This document shows, one piece after another, positions 1 through 9,229 of a stretch of DNA of 33,240 nucleotides; the stretch's first letter is position 1, and every line of letters starts with the position of its first letter. The notes beneath the pieces are model-generated. The model was not told the origin of the DNA. It saw only the letters and a program-made list of their open reading frames with translations, and did no database searches. Origin of the DNA: Eubacteriales bacterium (GTDB lineage Bacteria; Bacillota; Clostridia; Lachnospirales; Lachnospiraceae); contig JAUNPJ010000044.1 in NCBI GenBank assembly GCA_030536755.1, positions 1 to 33,240 of the forward strand. The letters run 5' to 3'. Made by a program: the position numbers and the translations under genes.

Positions 1-203
1 CTATAGGCGGCGCAGCCAAACAAGAAAATCAACAGGTTGCCTGCACAAGCGGAGAGATCGCACTTGATGCGGAAAGCCTCCCCTGTGCAAATGGCTGTTC
101 GGAAGCTCCAAGCCAAACCCTGCCGTTTGAAAGTGTTCCGTTGACCAGGAAAGTGGTGCACATACGATTCGACAAACAGGAATTCATATATGTTATTTGT
201 TAG
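1..203 (+). CDS. 3' end of an unidentified protein (partial)
   Basis: Frame 3 is open from the left edge to a TAG stop at 201-203, giving 66 C-terminal residues. The segment has several cysteines (VACTSGE, LPCANGCSE) and a more ordered-looking end, RKVVHIRFDKQEFIYVIC. I do not recognise the family. It does not resemble the C-terminus of DnaA, RpmH, RsmG or MnmG, which would be natural neighbours of the DnaA-box cluster downstream. The gene points toward that cluster, and no clear terminator was seen right after its stop. The start is outside the window. Confidence 0.55.
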   Translation, partial: IGGAAKQENQQVACTSGEIALDAESLPCANGCSEAPSQTLPFESVPLTRKVVHIRFDKQEFIYVIC

Positions 204-555
204 GGAATGATAAGAACTTTGGGGGAAAAATAAGCAATCAGATAGATTTGTGAATAATCTACAAAATACGGCACGCTGAAAAAGTTATCAACAAGATGTG
301 AACAACTTATCCAGAAAAGTTATCCACATTTCAACACGTTATAAAGCCCGTAAATATAAGTTATGCACTGATTTATCCACATTATCCACAAAAGTTACAC
401 ACTTTTTTGTGATTTACATAACGAAGAAAAAGAACATATGTTTTGGATAGATTTGATAAATTGACAGGAATGGAGACTTTTTTTGTAAAATAGCTTGACA
501 GAATTATCGTCGAATAGAGGGGAAAAAACAAGTGAATTTTCAGAAATTTTAAATA
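204..555. other. gene-free region with a cluster of DnaA boxes
   Basis: No convincing gene lies here. Perfect matches to the DnaA box TTATNCACA are at 320-328, 373-381 and 382-390 (plus strand) and at 249-257 (minus strand, TTATTCACA). One-mismatch boxes are at 285-293 and 307-315. That makes six boxes in about 140 bp, with AT-rich sequence on the right up to the terminator. Such clusters are known from oriC regions and from DnaA-titrating or DnaA-regulated sites. dnaA and dnaN are not visible in this window, so oriC itself is only one option. Confidence 0.7.
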
Positions 556-603
556 AAAAACACGCAGCGTCATGCGGTTGAACACATGACACTGCGTGTT
601 TTT
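556..603. terminator. bidirectional terminator after the ATPase operon
   Basis: Arms near 557-574 (A-rich, then CACGCAG, CATG) and 584-602 (CATGACACTGCGTG, then Ts) pair with one small internal mismatch around a loop of about 10 nt. There are As before and Ts after the stem, so it has a U-tract on both strands. It lies 23 bp past the ntpD stop and would end the minus-strand ATPase transcript. Confidence 0.8.
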
Positions 604-625
604 GAGCTTCAAATGTCTGTTTGGT

Positions 626-1255
626 CTAGCGTTTCTTTTTTGCTTCCTGCTGGCGTTTGATGACCTTCAGGCGGGTGAATTCCTCGCGCTCTTTTTCTTC
701 CAGAGCTTCGGAGATTTCCTTGGTGAGTGCCTCGTACCTTGGAATGGTGATGTTCTGCAGGGCGTTGGCACGTTTCTGGGTCTTTTTGATGTTGGTTGCC
801 AGCCGGATGGCGGCATTTTCTACCATGGAAAGCTCGATAGAAAGCTGCTTTACTTTTTCAAAGGCTGCCTTGGCTTCGTCCAGGCTGGACTTGCCGCTGT
901 AATATGCGTAGGTGGGACGTGCCGGTGTATCATCGTATTCCACAAGGGGAATCTCTGTGCCCATGACACTTCGTGTCTTAATACGGATGGAGTTTTCCAC
1001 AGGGACTGTGTAGGAAATCTCCTGCACCAGCGAAATACCCATTTCCAGATTGGCCCTCTGAAGAGCGCTGTAAGCCTTTCGAAAGGTCTCGTCAATCTGT
1101 GACTGTATATCCTTGGCCTCGTCGATCAGTTCCATCATTTCGCGGATAAGAATGTTACGTTTCTTGTCCATCAGCTCGTAACCCTGGCGGGAGAGCTGCA
1201 GAGAGTTTTTGGCCAGGATAAGATTACCTTTGGTAGGGAAGGTATTCGGATCCAT
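626..1255 (-). CDS. ntpD: A/V-type ATPase subunit D (central stalk)
   Basis: This 209-residue protein is the usual length for subunit D, the coiled-coil rotor shaft that runs through the A3B3 head and couples ATP hydrolysis or synthesis to rotation of the membrane ring. It begins with [20 protein letters not shown], matching the family's N-terminal helix. Long charged helices are seen at both ends, with a lysine/arginine-rich tail. Its ATG overlaps the subunit B stop as TAATG (1253-1257), so the two are translationally coupled. It is the last gene of the operon and is followed by a terminator. Confidence 0.95.
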   Translation of the reverse strand: MDPNTFPTKGNLILAKNSLQLSRQGYELMDKKRNILIREMMELIDEAKDIQSQIDETFRKAYSALQRANLEMGISLVQEISYTVPVENSIRIKTRSVMGTEIPLVEYDDTPARPTYAYYSGKSSLDEAKAAFEKVKQLSIELSMVENAAIRLATNIKKTQKRANALQNITIPRYEALTKEISEALEEKEREEFTRLKVIKRQQEAKKKR

Positions 1256-2643
1256 TAAATCACCTCACTGGCGGGTTTGTAATATTTATCAAGTATCTTC
1301 GTGTCGATTCGGTCTAATTCTTCTTTTGGCATCATACCGAGAAGCTCCCAGCCTTTGTCAAGCGTTTCGAGGATGCTTCGGTTTTCTGTCTCACCCTGAC
1401 CGACGAAGGTTTTTTCAAAAGCCTTGCCAAATTCCAGATATTTTTTATCCAGAGGAGAAAGCTCATCCTCACCGATAACGGAGGCAAGTGCTCTGGCGTC
1501 TCCAACCTTTGCGTAGCAGGAGAAGAGCTGGTTGGCAAGAGCCTGATGATCCTCGCGTGTGTAGCCCTCGCCGATTCCGTCCTTCATCAGACGGGACAGA
1601 GACGGCAGAACGTTGATCGGCGGGTAGATGCCCTGGCCGAACAGAGAACGGTCCAGTACGATCTGACCTTCGGTGATGTAACCGGTCAGGTCAGGGATTG
1701 GATGTGTGATGTCATCGTTTGGCATGGTCAGAATCGGAATCTGTGTCACAGAACCGGTTCCGCCTGCGACGATTCCGGCACGCTCATACAGGGTAGCAAG
1801 CTCACTGTAGAGATAACCCGGATAACCTTTACGGGAAGGAATCTCACCCTTGGAGGAGGAGACCTCTCGCATCGCCTCACAGAAGGAGGTGATATCCGTC
1901 AGGATAACGAGAATATGCATGCCTTTTTCAAATGCCAGATATTCAGCGGCAGTCAGTGCCATACGCGGTGTGATCAGACGCTCCACAACCGGGTCATTGG
2001 CAAGGTTCAGGTACATCACTACGTGATCGGAAACACCGCTTTCCTCGAAGGTACGGCGGAAAAATTCAGCTACATCGTACTTGACACCCATGGCAGCAAA
2101 CACGATTGCGAACTTTTCATCGGACCCTTCGCCCAGAGAAGCCTGCTGAACAATCTGTGCAGCCAGCTTGTCGTGCGGAAGACCATTTCCGGAGAAAATC
2201 GGAAGCTTCTGACCTCGAATCAGGGTAGTCAGACCGTCAATGGCGGAAATACCGGTGTTGATATAGTTACGCGGATACTCTCTGGATATTGGATTCAGAG
2301 GCAGTCCGTTGATGTTGACTTTCATCTCGGGAACAATTTCCCCAAGACCGTCAATCGGCTGACCGATCCCGTTGAAGGTACGTCCCAGAATTTCCGGAGA
2401 TAAATCTGCCTCCATCGGGTGGCCGGTCAGTCTTGTATGTGTATTCATCAGGGACATATTTTCTGTTCCCTCAAATACCTGAATCACTGCTTTTTCCTCG
2501 TAGATTTCGATGATACGGCCAATCTTTCGTGTGCCGTCATCCATACGAAATTCCACGATTTCATCAAAAGCCGCATTTTTAACGCCTTCCAGAACTACCA
2601 GAGGGCCGTTGATTTCGCTTAGTCCTAAATATTCAATTGCCAT
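1255..2643 (-). CDS. ntpB: A/V-type ATPase subunit B (regulatory, non-catalytic)
   Basis: This 462-residue protein alternates with subunit A in the hexameric head and contributes residues to the nucleotide sites. It has the F1/V1 alpha-beta fold. Where subunit A carries a P-loop, this protein has [10 protein letters not shown] (residues 151-160), the degenerate loop typical of B subunits. Downstream are family segments such as [20 protein letters not shown] and [20 protein letters not shown]. It starts 15 nt after the subunit A stop, with a good AGGAGGG-type ribosome site, and overlaps ntpD by one base. Confidence 0.97.
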   Translation of the reverse strand: MAIEYLGLSEINGPLVVLEGVKNAAFDEIVEFRMDDGTRKIGRIIEIYEEKAVIQVFEGTENMSLMNTHTRLTGHPMEADLSPEILGRTFNGIGQPIDGLGEIVPEMKVNINGLPLNPISREYPRNYINTGISAIDGLTTLIRGQKLPIFSGNGLPHDKLAAQIVQQASLGEGSDEKFAIVFAAMGVKYDVAEFFRRTFEESGVSDHVVMYLNLANDPVVERLITPRMALTAAEYLAFEKGMHILVILTDITSFCEAMREVSSSKGEIPSRKGYPGYLYSELATLYERAGIVAGGTGSVTQIPILTMPNDDITHPIPDLTGYITEGQIVLDRSLFGQGIYPPINVLPSLSRLMKDGIGEGYTREDHQALANQLFSCYAKVGDARALASVIGEDELSPLDKKYLEFGKAFEKTFVGQGETENRSILETLDKGWELLGMMPKEELDRIDTKILDKYYKPASEVI

Positions 2644-2658
2644 TGTTAAGCCCTCCTT

Positions 2659-4425
2659 CTAACCATTTCTTTCCATTACGTTGTCATAAAATTCGTCGAT
2701 GGCCTTGCGGTAGTCGTCAAATTTTTCCAGTTCATTGTTGGCTACGTCGTATTTGATCGCAATGATTTTTTCAAAAATCTTGTCTTCCTTTAAGACGGAC
2801 ATCGGCATACCTTTGGCAATCAGATCCTGCGCGCGTTCATGCAGATACAAGATGGTTTCCATCATCAGGAACTGTTTCTGCATCGGTACACAGGTATCCT
2901 CTTTGTGGAATGCGTTCTGCTGTAAAAATCCAAGGCGGATCACACGTGCAATTTCCAGAATCAATTTCTGGTCATCCGGAAGTACATCGCTTCCGATCAG
3001 TTTGACAATCTCCATCAGAGAAGTTTCCTGATTCAAAAGTGCTACGATCTGGCTTCTGTCGGCCAGGAATTTTGGAGATACATGCTCGCGGAACCATGGT
3101 GCCAGGTCGTCGGCATATTCGCTGTAACTGTTGTTCCAGTTGATTGCCGGGAAATGGCGGGCGTAAGCAAGTGCTTTGTCGAGTCCCCAGAAGCAGCGGA
3201 CAAATCGCTTCGTGTTCTGGGTAACGGGTTCGGAGAAGTCACCGCCCTGCGGGGATACGGCGCCAATGATAGATACAGAGCCTTCGGTGCCATTCAGATT
3301 CAGCATCATGCCGGCACGCTCATAGAAAGCGGATAGCTTCGATGCCAGATAAGCCGGGAAACCTTCCTCGGCAGGCATTTCCTCCAGACGTCCGGACAGC
3401 TCACGCAGAGCCTCTGCCCAACGGGAAGTGGAATCAGCCATGATCGCGACGTCATAGCCCATGTCGCGGTAATATTCTGCAAGCGTGATTCCTGTGTAAA
3501 TCGATGCCTCACGGGCTGCAACCGGCATGTTGGAGGTGTTGGCGATCAGCGTGGTACGCTCCATCATCAAGTTGCCGGATTTCGGGTCGATCAGCTTGCT
3601 GAAGTCTTCGAGGACCTCTGTCATCTCATTGCCTCGCTCACCGCATCCGATATAAATAACGATGTCCGCGTCAGACCACTTTGCGATCTGATGCTGCGTC
3701 ATAGTTTTTCCGGTACCGAATCCTCCAGGAATGGCGGCTGTTCCGCCCTTGGCGATCGGAAACAGTGTATCAAGGATACGCTGTCCGGTGATCAGCGGAA
3801 TGCTGGCAGCGTAACGCTGGTTGGTCGGACGTGGAACACGGATTGGCCATTTCTGTGCCAGTTTGATCTCGTGAGTCGTTCCGTCCGGAGCCTCTACAAC
3901 GCAGATGGTATCGGTTACGGTGTACTGTCCGTCGGGAACAACACTTTTTACAATACCATCGATGTATGGTGGAATCATGGATTTGTGAACGATAGATTTT
4001 GTTTCCGGCACTTCTGCGATGATCGTGCCGGGGTGCACTTCCTGTCCCTCCTGGATGACGATATGGGCATCCCATTTTCTGTGAACATCGAGAGATTCCA
4101 CATGGACACCGCGGGAGATGTATTTGCCGGATTCTTTCGCAATTTCTTCCAGTGGTCTCTGGATGCCGTCAAAAATATTGTGGATGATACCAGGCCCCAG
4201 CATAACGGAAACGGCATCGCCCGTAGCAGTAACGGTCTCACCCGGTTTTAATCCTGTTGTCTCTTCGTATACCTGAATGGTGGTACGTTCCTTGTTTAGA
4301 GAAATGACCTCGCCAACCAGATTTTCCTCACCTACATATACCATTTCTGACATCTTAAAATCAGTCTGTCCCTTGATGTAAATGACTGGTCCGTTGATGC
4401 CATAGATTTTTCCTGTTCTATTCAT
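2659..4425 (-). CDS. ntpA: A/V-type ATPase catalytic subunit A
   Basis: This 588-residue protein is the catalytic subunit. The Walker A loop GGFGTGKT is at residues 234-241. The family's extra non-homologous insert lies near residues 110-200 ([12 protein letters not shown] region). [12 protein letters not shown] and [20 protein letters not shown] are catalytic-core motifs of this family. Length and domain order are normal. The start overlaps the end of subunit E by 8 bp, suggesting coupled translation. With B it forms the head driving or driven by ion flow through the K ring and subunit I. Confidence 0.98.
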   Translation of the reverse strand: MNRTGKIYGINGPVIYIKGQTDFKMSEMVYVGEENLVGEVISLNKERTTIQVYEETTGLKPGETVTATGDAVSVMLGPGIIHNIFDGIQRPLEEIAKESGKYISRGVHVESLDVHRKWDAHIVIQEGQEVHPGTIIAEVPETKSIVHKSMIPPYIDGIVKSVVPDGQYTVTDTICVVEAPDGTTHEIKLAQKWPIRVPRPTNQRYAASIPLITGQRILDTLFPIAKGGTAAIPGGFGTGKTMTQHQIAKWSDADIVIYIGCGERGNEMTEVLEDFSKLIDPKSGNLMMERTTLIANTSNMPVAAREASIYTGITLAEYYRDMGYDVAIMADSTSRWAEALRELSGRLEEMPAEEGFPAYLASKLSAFYERAGMMLNLNGTEGSVSIIGAVSPQGGDFSEPVTQNTKRFVRCFWGLDKALAYARHFPAINWNNSYSEYADDLAPWFREHVSPKFLADRSQIVALLNQETSLMEIVKLIGSDVLPDDQKLILEIARVIRLGFLQQNAFHKEDTCVPMQKQFLMMETILYLHERAQDLIAKGMPMSVLKEDKIFEKIIAIKYDVANNELEKFDDYRKAIDEFYDNVMERNG

Positions 4426-5005
4426 ATGTCAGACCTCCGTCAAAGGTAAAATTCTGACGTTCATTCTGGAATGCACCAAGAAATGAGTTGTCTATTAAAA
4501 TATTTTTCTGGGGGATTCTTGCCTGTATGCCTCCCATGAAATCATGATCGGAAATTTGGATTTTGACGCCTGTAGAAGCAGATAAAGCGGCGGCTTTGGC
4601 TGCGTCCTGAGGAGAAAGATAATATTCTGCCTCATCGTTTTCGGCGAATTCTTTTGCCTCTTTGATTTTTGCCTCCAGATAACGGTCGTATTCCGGTGTC
4701 TCTTTAAAATCCATCAATAATTTTTTTACTTCTCCGAATAACTGGTCTTTTAATTCATTCTGTTTTTTCGACCAGCTGCGTTTGATATCAAGCTGAGAAG
4801 CTGATAATGCTTTGTTGATTGTACGGGATGCCTGGTCAGATTCTGCTTTTAGCAAAAGTGCAGTTTCGTGATCCTTATTCTTTTTGTAAGCATCAAATTG
4901 CTGTTCAAGTTCCTGGCGGTAAGCATCAAGACTTGTCTGTGCCTCGGTTTTTGCTTCATTGACAGAAACATCGTAAAAATGCTGCAGTTTTTCTTCAGTT
5001 GTCAT
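4418..5005 (-). CDS. ntpE: A/V-type ATPase subunit E (peripheral stalk)
   Basis: This 195-residue protein is assigned to subunit E from its place between subunits F and A, its length and its architecture. The N-terminal half is a long charged helix rich in Glu, Lys and Gln (about residues 1-110), as expected for a peripheral-stalk coiled coil. The C-terminal half is a small mixed domain ending in [11 protein letters not shown]. It pairs with the small G/H-like subunit at the start of the operon to form the stator. It starts 13 nt after the subunit F stop and overlaps subunit A by 8 bp. Confidence 0.88.
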   Translation of the reverse strand: MTTEEKLQHFYDVSVNEAKTEAQTSLDAYRQELEQQFDAYKKNKDHETALLLKAESDQASRTINKALSASQLDIKRSWSKKQNELKDQLFGEVKKLLMDFKETPEYDRYLEAKIKEAKEFAENDEAEYYLSPQDAAKAAALSASTGVKIQISDHDFMGGIQARIPQKNILIDNSFLGAFQNERQNFTFDGGLTYE

Positions 5006-5018
5006 GTTGTCACCTACC

Positions 5019-5327
5019 TTATAATTTCAATCCAATGGCTTCGTTTACATAGGATGTAATAAAATCCGGTTTGCGTCCTGTGCCATGTCTGTCAGGTATT
5101 TCGATAATCAGAGGAGTCTTGTGATGAAGCTTTACATCGTCGATGATTTCGGGAAATTCTCTTCCGAATTTTTCGGTGAGAAGGATGATACCGATTTCTT
5201 TATTGGCGATGGCCTTTTGTAAAGCTTCACGCAGCTCTTCGCGCTGATGGACAACCACACCTTCCACACCGGCAAGTCTCATGCCGGTGTAGGTGTCAAT
5301 GTTGTCGCTGATCAGATAAATCTGCAT
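5019..5327 (-). CDS. ntpG: A/V-type ATPase subunit F (rotor stalk)
   Basis: This 102-residue protein matches the small Rossmann-like F subunit (NtpG in Enterococcus nomenclature) that binds subunit D in the rotor. Typical elements are the N-terminal MQIYLISDNIDTYTGMRLAG, the middle IGIILLTEKFGREFPE and TPLIIEIPDRHG near residue 80. Its ATG overlaps the subunit K stop as TAATG, so it is coupled to K. Length and position in the operon are normal. Confidence 0.93.
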   Translation of the reverse strand: MQIYLISDNIDTYTGMRLAGVEGVVVHQREELREALQKAIANKEIGIILLTEKFGREFPEIIDDVKLHHKTPLIIEIPDRHGTGRKPDFITSYVNEAIGLKL

Positions 5328-5767
5328 TAACCCAGTTTACCAAGAATCATGAAAGAAATAATCAGACCATACAGAGCAATACCTTCGGCAAGACCTACGA
5401 AGATAAGAGATTTACCAAGGATAGACTGATCTTCACTGATAGCTCCGAGTGCGGCACTTGCAGCACTTGCAACGGCGATACCACCACCGATACAGGAAAG
5501 CCCGGTAACAACTGCAGCCGCGATATATCCGAGGCCGAGAGCGATTCCGGAAGGACCGGCAGCTTCCGTGGCAGCGGATACGTTTGCAGCGCCTGCGAAC
5601 ATGACAGCGATTGCGACAAGCATGGTTCCGAAGAAGAAAAATGCGTTTACGCCGATGGTTGTTTTGTAGCGTCCACGGTTGTGTTCGCCGATGAGATAAA
5701 CGCCAAATGGAACGATGATGCTCAATACGAGAGCAATTGCCAAAAGAATCTGAATTGTTGTAATCAT
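5327..5767 (-). CDS. ntpK: A/V-type ATPase membrane ring subunit K (c-type)
   Basis: This 146-residue membrane protein has four predicted helices: about residues 5-25, 40-60, 75-105 and 118-144. The last two form a c-type hairpin. The ion-carrying glutamate lies in VGLAEGIALYGL, and the loop ALGAISEDQS resembles single-hairpin rings such as that of Thermus. The first two helices lack the ion-site motif seen in the first hairpin of Enterococcus NtpK. The glutamine ligands used there for sodium are not seen, so protons are the likelier coupling ion (inference). Ribosome site AGGAGG is 8-9 nt before ATG. A hairpin precedes the gene. Confidence 0.93.
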   Translation of the reverse strand: MITTIQILLAIALVLSIIVPFGVYLIGEHNRGRYKTTIGVNAFFFFGTMLVAIAVMFAGAANVSAATEAAGPSGIALGLGYIAAAVVTGLSCIGGGIAVASAASAALGAISEDQSILGKSLIFVGLAEGIALYGLIISFMILGKLG

Positions 5768-5806
5768 AATAATATCCTCCTAATTTATGTGTGTTATATA
5801 GTGATA

Positions 5807-5839
5807 TCCTGAGCGTATAGTTATGGGGGACGCTTAGGA
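5807..5839 (-). promoter_or_regulatory. intercistronic hairpin upstream of ntpK
   Basis: Between the subunit I stop and the K start, 5807-5816 (TCCTGAGCGT) pairs with 5830-5839 (ACGCTTAGGA) in 9 of 10 positions around a 13-nt loop. There is no U-tract, so it is not a terminator. It lies in the only sizeable gap (87 bp) inside the operon's membrane part. An RNA-processing or stability role for the high-copy ring subunit is inferred. Confidence 0.5.
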
Positions 5840-5854
5840 CCATCATACGTGCTT

Positions 5855-7789
5855 TTATTTTTCGGCTTTCCGATAAAGGAATGGCTGGAATTCACGTCCG
5901 GTTCCCTTGTAGAAACGGCTGAAAATTTCGTAGTATTCCAGACGCAGTACCTGAATACCGACAACCAGTCCTTCCATAGCGGTAACGAACAGATTTCCGA
6001 GAATGACCACTATGATATTCGGGTTTCCGCTCTCTGCACCTGCCAGCATCAGAACAACTTCCATCATGGCCGCATGGCTGACAGCAAACGCACCGATACG
6101 GACAAAGGAAAGGGTGTTTGAAAAATAACTCAGCAGTACTTCGAATAATTCAAAGAATCCCTGTACAAAGAACATTCCTTTTTGCTTTGGCATAATTTCT
6201 GATTTTTTCTCTACCAGTCGGGTAAGAGGTTCCTTCAGGAAAATGACGAGCAAAGGAATCACAAACATAATCACAAGTACGGCAGTTCCTGGAAGTGCAT
6301 GTCCGGTCATGTAGAGAACGACAACCGCAGCTACAGCTCCGTAGAAGACAAGCCCTGCCAGTGCATTGGTATCAAAGAAGATATCCTCGACGCTGTGGGA
6401 TTTTCGGCCGTTGATGATGTGGAACACCATACAGATCAAAATAATACACATACCAAAAGCGATGGATATGATAAATACAGTATTCAGTTTTCCGACAAAT
6501 GGAACGGTCGACATATGTTCCACGGGTCTTAGCCACAAAGCGGGCAGTACGTCTTCAAAGCCGAAGATACTTCCGAACATGAAGCCGAAGAAAACAGAGA
6601 AAATACCAGCGGTGCCGATGATGCCTGCCAGATCCATTTTCTTAAATTTGTAAAGCAGCATTCCTCCGATAAAGAGTACCAGTCCCTGACCGACATCGCC
6701 GAACATGGCACCGAAAATGAAGGAATAAGTGATTGCGACAAACCAGGTGGGATCCATCTCGTTGTAAGCCGGCAGTCCGTACATACGAATGTACATTTCA
6801 AAAGGCTTGAAGATTTTTGGATTTTTCAGTTTGGTCGGCGGCTGTTGATAAGGTCTGTGATCCTGATCCTCTAAGATACAGAAGAGACTGTCATCGCCTT
6901 CAATATCCTTACGGAATTTTTCTGCATCACTCTCCGGCATCCAGCCGCAGAGAATATAGAACACATCTTTCTCACCTTTTGTGCAGGCGGCAACCTTGCG
7001 GACATCAAATCCCATGGACAATGTCTCCACTTTATTTTTCGCTGCAATAATTTTGGCGCGGTTGCTGACTAGAAGTTCTCCCTGCTGGCGTTTGTTTTCT
7101 TCCAGTTCATTTTTTATGTTCTGGATTTCATTGCTTAGAAGCTTACAGGATTCATCCGGAGTACCTTTCATGTCGCTCGGAATCCGGAAACGCTCAAAAT
7201 GCATCGATGAGAAAACAGCATCGATTTTGTGTGCCTGCTGTCTGGGAACAAAATAAATGCCCCATACATATTCCTCATCAATATGGCACCGGAAAAATAA
7301 GGTGTCCATATTTTGATAAATATAGTTTTCAAATTTTGAGTAATAAGATTTTTCAATGCGCCCAAAGCGATACTTCAGAAAACGAAAATCCAAAATAGTA
7401 GGAATATCGTAATTCAGTTCTCGGAAAGGCAAAATGAGATTCAGCTTCTCCTGAAGAGCGGCCTTTTTCTCGTTCAGGGCGTTGCGTGTTTCTTCCAGTG
7501 CACGGATTTTGGAATCAAAATCTCTGATAAATGTCAGGGAGTCTTCCAATGAAAGTTCCACAGAGGAATCTTCTTTTGGATTATCCAGTCTGTCGTAATA
7601 ACCAGAAATCACATTCAGAGCGTCCTTATAGGGATTAATCTCAAAGTAAGGAGTCAGATTCTGCATTTGAGTTAATTCCGCCAGGGCGTTCTCCAGGTGT
7701 ATTTCATATTTTGACAGATATTTTTCAGTCACTCGGTCGATGTCCGCTTTTGGCCCGGTAATGCTAAGAAATTTCATTTTTTCAATCAC
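5855..7789 (-). CDS. ntpI: A/V-type ATPase subunit I (membrane stator)
   Basis: This protein of about 644 residues is the stator that holds the two half-channels against the K ring and anchors the peripheral stalks. The N-terminal half is soluble with long coiled coils (about residues 1-340). The C-terminal half has about seven or eight membrane helices. FVRIGAFAVSHAAMM near the end carries the conserved channel arginine region. The open frame runs further upstream, but I chose the GTG at 7787-7789: GGAGG lies 8 nt before it and the protein then begins MIEKMKFLSITGP, as in relatives. This start leaves a 17-nt gap after subunit C rather than an overlap of 58 bp. Confidence 0.95.
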   Translation of the reverse strand: MIEKMKFLSITGPKADIDRVTEKYLSKYEIHLENALAELTQMQNLTPYFEINPYKDALNVISGYYDRLDNPKEDSSVELSLEDSLTFIRDFDSKIRALEETRNALNEKKAALQEKLNLILPFRELNYDIPTILDFRFLKYRFGRIEKSYYSKFENYIYQNMDTLFFRCHIDEEYVWGIYFVPRQQAHKIDAVFSSMHFERFRIPSDMKGTPDESCKLLSNEIQNIKNELEENKRQQGELLVSNRAKIIAAKNKVETLSMGFDVRKVAACTKGEKDVFYILCGWMPESDAEKFRKDIEGDDSLFCILEDQDHRPYQQPPTKLKNPKIFKPFEMYIRMYGLPAYNEMDPTWFVAITYSFIFGAMFGDVGQGLVLFIGGMLLYKFKKMDLAGIIGTAGIFSVFFGFMFGSIFGFEDVLPALWLRPVEHMSTVPFVGKLNTVFIISIAFGMCIILICMVFHIINGRKSHSVEDIFFDTNALAGLVFYGAVAAVVVLYMTGHALPGTAVLVIMFVIPLLVIFLKEPLTRLVEKKSEIMPKQKGMFFVQGFFELFEVLLSYFSNTLSFVRIGAFAVSHAAMMEVVLMLAGAESGNPNIIVVILGNLFVTAMEGLVVGIQVLRLEYYEIFSRFYKGTGREFQPFLYRKAEK

Positions 7790-7806
7790 GTCAATTACCT
7801 CCGGGT

Positions 7807-8847
7807 TTACGCTGTGTGAATATAGTTCATAGTTTCTTCTGGTGACACACCATATCGCACGCATTCAATGGCTGTAGTCAGGCGGTTGACTTCATGAGCC
7901 TTCTGATACAGGTAAGAATAAATGATTGCGACGGAATAAGGATCCTTGGAGGATTCCCGTTTGAGTGTATGCCCAAGAAGATAGTTGTAAAATTGTTCCA
8001 ATGTGGAAGTACTCAGGTTTTCGTAGTGAGTACCATAATAAGTTCTTGCAAGAATCTGTTTGAAATCATCCATATCGGACGATTCTACCAAAGCGGTGAT
8101 TTCCTGCTTTTTCAGTTTATAGTTGACAGGAATCAGCAGAGAATAGATTTCGACAGGTTCCATTTTATAGTATTGCTTGGAACGCTGAATCCATTGCAGA
8201 TTCAGAAGGTCAAATTTGTAACCGTAAGCTTTTGTGATTTCGGCCAGGTCATTGCCCGAAAAAAGCTTTTTCTTTTCCTTCCATATAAGATTGAAGTAAT
8301 AGAGATCCAGCGCCATACCATAGTCAAAAAGAGACTTGTTTTCCCGATTGGAGACTCCGGCGAGCGGGACATAGTATTCGCTGCCCTTCATACACGCAAT
8401 CAGTTCCTCGATGGTCGTACACGATGCCATTTCCTGAATATTCAGTCTGGAGTGTTTCTGATAAAACTTCAGGTAAACAGAGAAATCAATCGAAACATCC
8501 CGGTGATCAAAAATGCAGCGCATACATTCTTTGATCAGGAAAATCTCGTAGCGTTTGAAATAAAGCGTTAGAAAGGTTCTCTGTTCTGAATTTGCAAAAT
8601 GGTAAATCTTTGTGTAGTTTTCAAAGACTGATTTTTTCAGCAGTTTTTCTACCTCTCCTCTGTGAAGTGTTGATTCATCAACAGAAGCCCACCGTTTCTG
8701 ATATTCCGGTGTTTTTTTCAGATAGGATACAACATCAGACACTCGGGTCATTTGAGCGATTTGCTGAAATTGTTCGTCTGAGATCAGCTTTGCCTGCATC
8801 GCCCGTATTTTGGCGGAAAGGCCGCTGTAGGAAAGAACACTGCCCAT
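7807..8847 (-). CDS. ntpC: A/V-type ATPase subunit C (ring-to-stalk adaptor)
   Basis: This 346-residue, largely helical protein matches subunit C/AC39, the funnel that sits on the membrane ring and connects it to the D/F shaft. The N-terminus YSGLSAKIRAMQAKLISDEQ is characteristic, and the C-terminus ends in a helix with RLTTAIECVRYGVSPEE. It lies between the small stalk subunit and subunit I. In the Enterococcus ntp operon, C instead lies after K and E, so the order differs, but the gene set is complete. The ribosome site AGGAAGTGATGAT precedes the ATG. Confidence 0.92.
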   Translation of the reverse strand: MGSVLSYSGLSAKIRAMQAKLISDEQFQQIAQMTRVSDVVSYLKKTPEYQKRWASVDESTLHRGEVEKLLKKSVFENYTKIYHFANSEQRTFLTLYFKRYEIFLIKECMRCIFDHRDVSIDFSVYLKFYQKHSRLNIQEMASCTTIEELIACMKGSEYYVPLAGVSNRENKSLFDYGMALDLYYFNLIWKEKKKLFSGNDLAEITKAYGYKFDLLNLQWIQRSKQYYKMEPVEIYSLLIPVNYKLKKQEITALVESSDMDDFKQILARTYYGTHYENLSTSTLEQFYNYLLGHTLKRESSKDPYSVAIIYSYLYQKAHEVNRLTTAIECVRYGVSPEETMNYIHTA

Positions 8848-8885
8848 ATCATCACTTCCTTTCTATGCAAGTTTGTCCGTTGTGT

Positions 8886-9197
8886 TCAGATTTGCGTAAT
8901 CTTTTTGAAAATATCCTGAGCAAGCTTTTGGTGGTTTTTCGCATAATAATCGTCAAGACCAGCCATTATATGGGCGGTCTTCTGATTCAAGTCAGCAAGC
9001 TGGGATTCTTTACTGTCTTCCAGATTCTTTCTGATTTGAGCAATTTTCGCAGAAGATTCTGTTTCTGTGGCTTCGTCATAATCCTGAATGCGCTTTTTCA
9101 GATTTTCCGCCAGGGCCTGTTTTTGCTGTTCCGCATCATTCATGATCTTCTGAGCGGTTGTTTCAATTTCTGATAGCTTTTGAATAACTTCTTCCAT
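8886..9197 (-). CDS. A/V-type ATPase G/H-like peripheral stalk subunit
   Basis: This 103-residue protein is almost entirely a charged helix (MEEVIQKLSEIETTAQ onward; many Glu, Lys, Gln, Ala), as expected for the small partner of subunit E in the peripheral stalk (called NtpF, G or H in different systems). The open frame extends to 9314, but the ATG at 9195-9197 has AGGAGG spaced 7 nt upstream. The extension contains a hydrophobic, non-family sequence derived partly from a repeat. First gene of the operon. Confidence 0.85.
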   Translation of the reverse strand: MEEVIQKLSEIETTAQKIMNDAEQQKQALAENLKKRIQDYDEATETESSAKIAQIRKNLEDSKESQLADLNQKTAHIMAGLDDYYAKNHQKLAQDIFKKITQI

Positions 9198-9229
9198 TGT
9201 GCAGCCTCCTTGTATTATTAGGATAAATA

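Noticed and set aside
461-603. Possible small RNA: TTGACA at 461 and TAAAAT at 486 on the plus strand, ending at the bidirectional terminator
   Set aside because: The spacer is 19 nt and no conserved structure apart from the terminator is visible, so support is too thin.
5855-7864. Longer subunit I with 58-bp overlap into subunit C
   Set aside because: The extension is not family-like, while GTG 7787-7789 has an ideal GGAGG site and gives the usual N-terminus.
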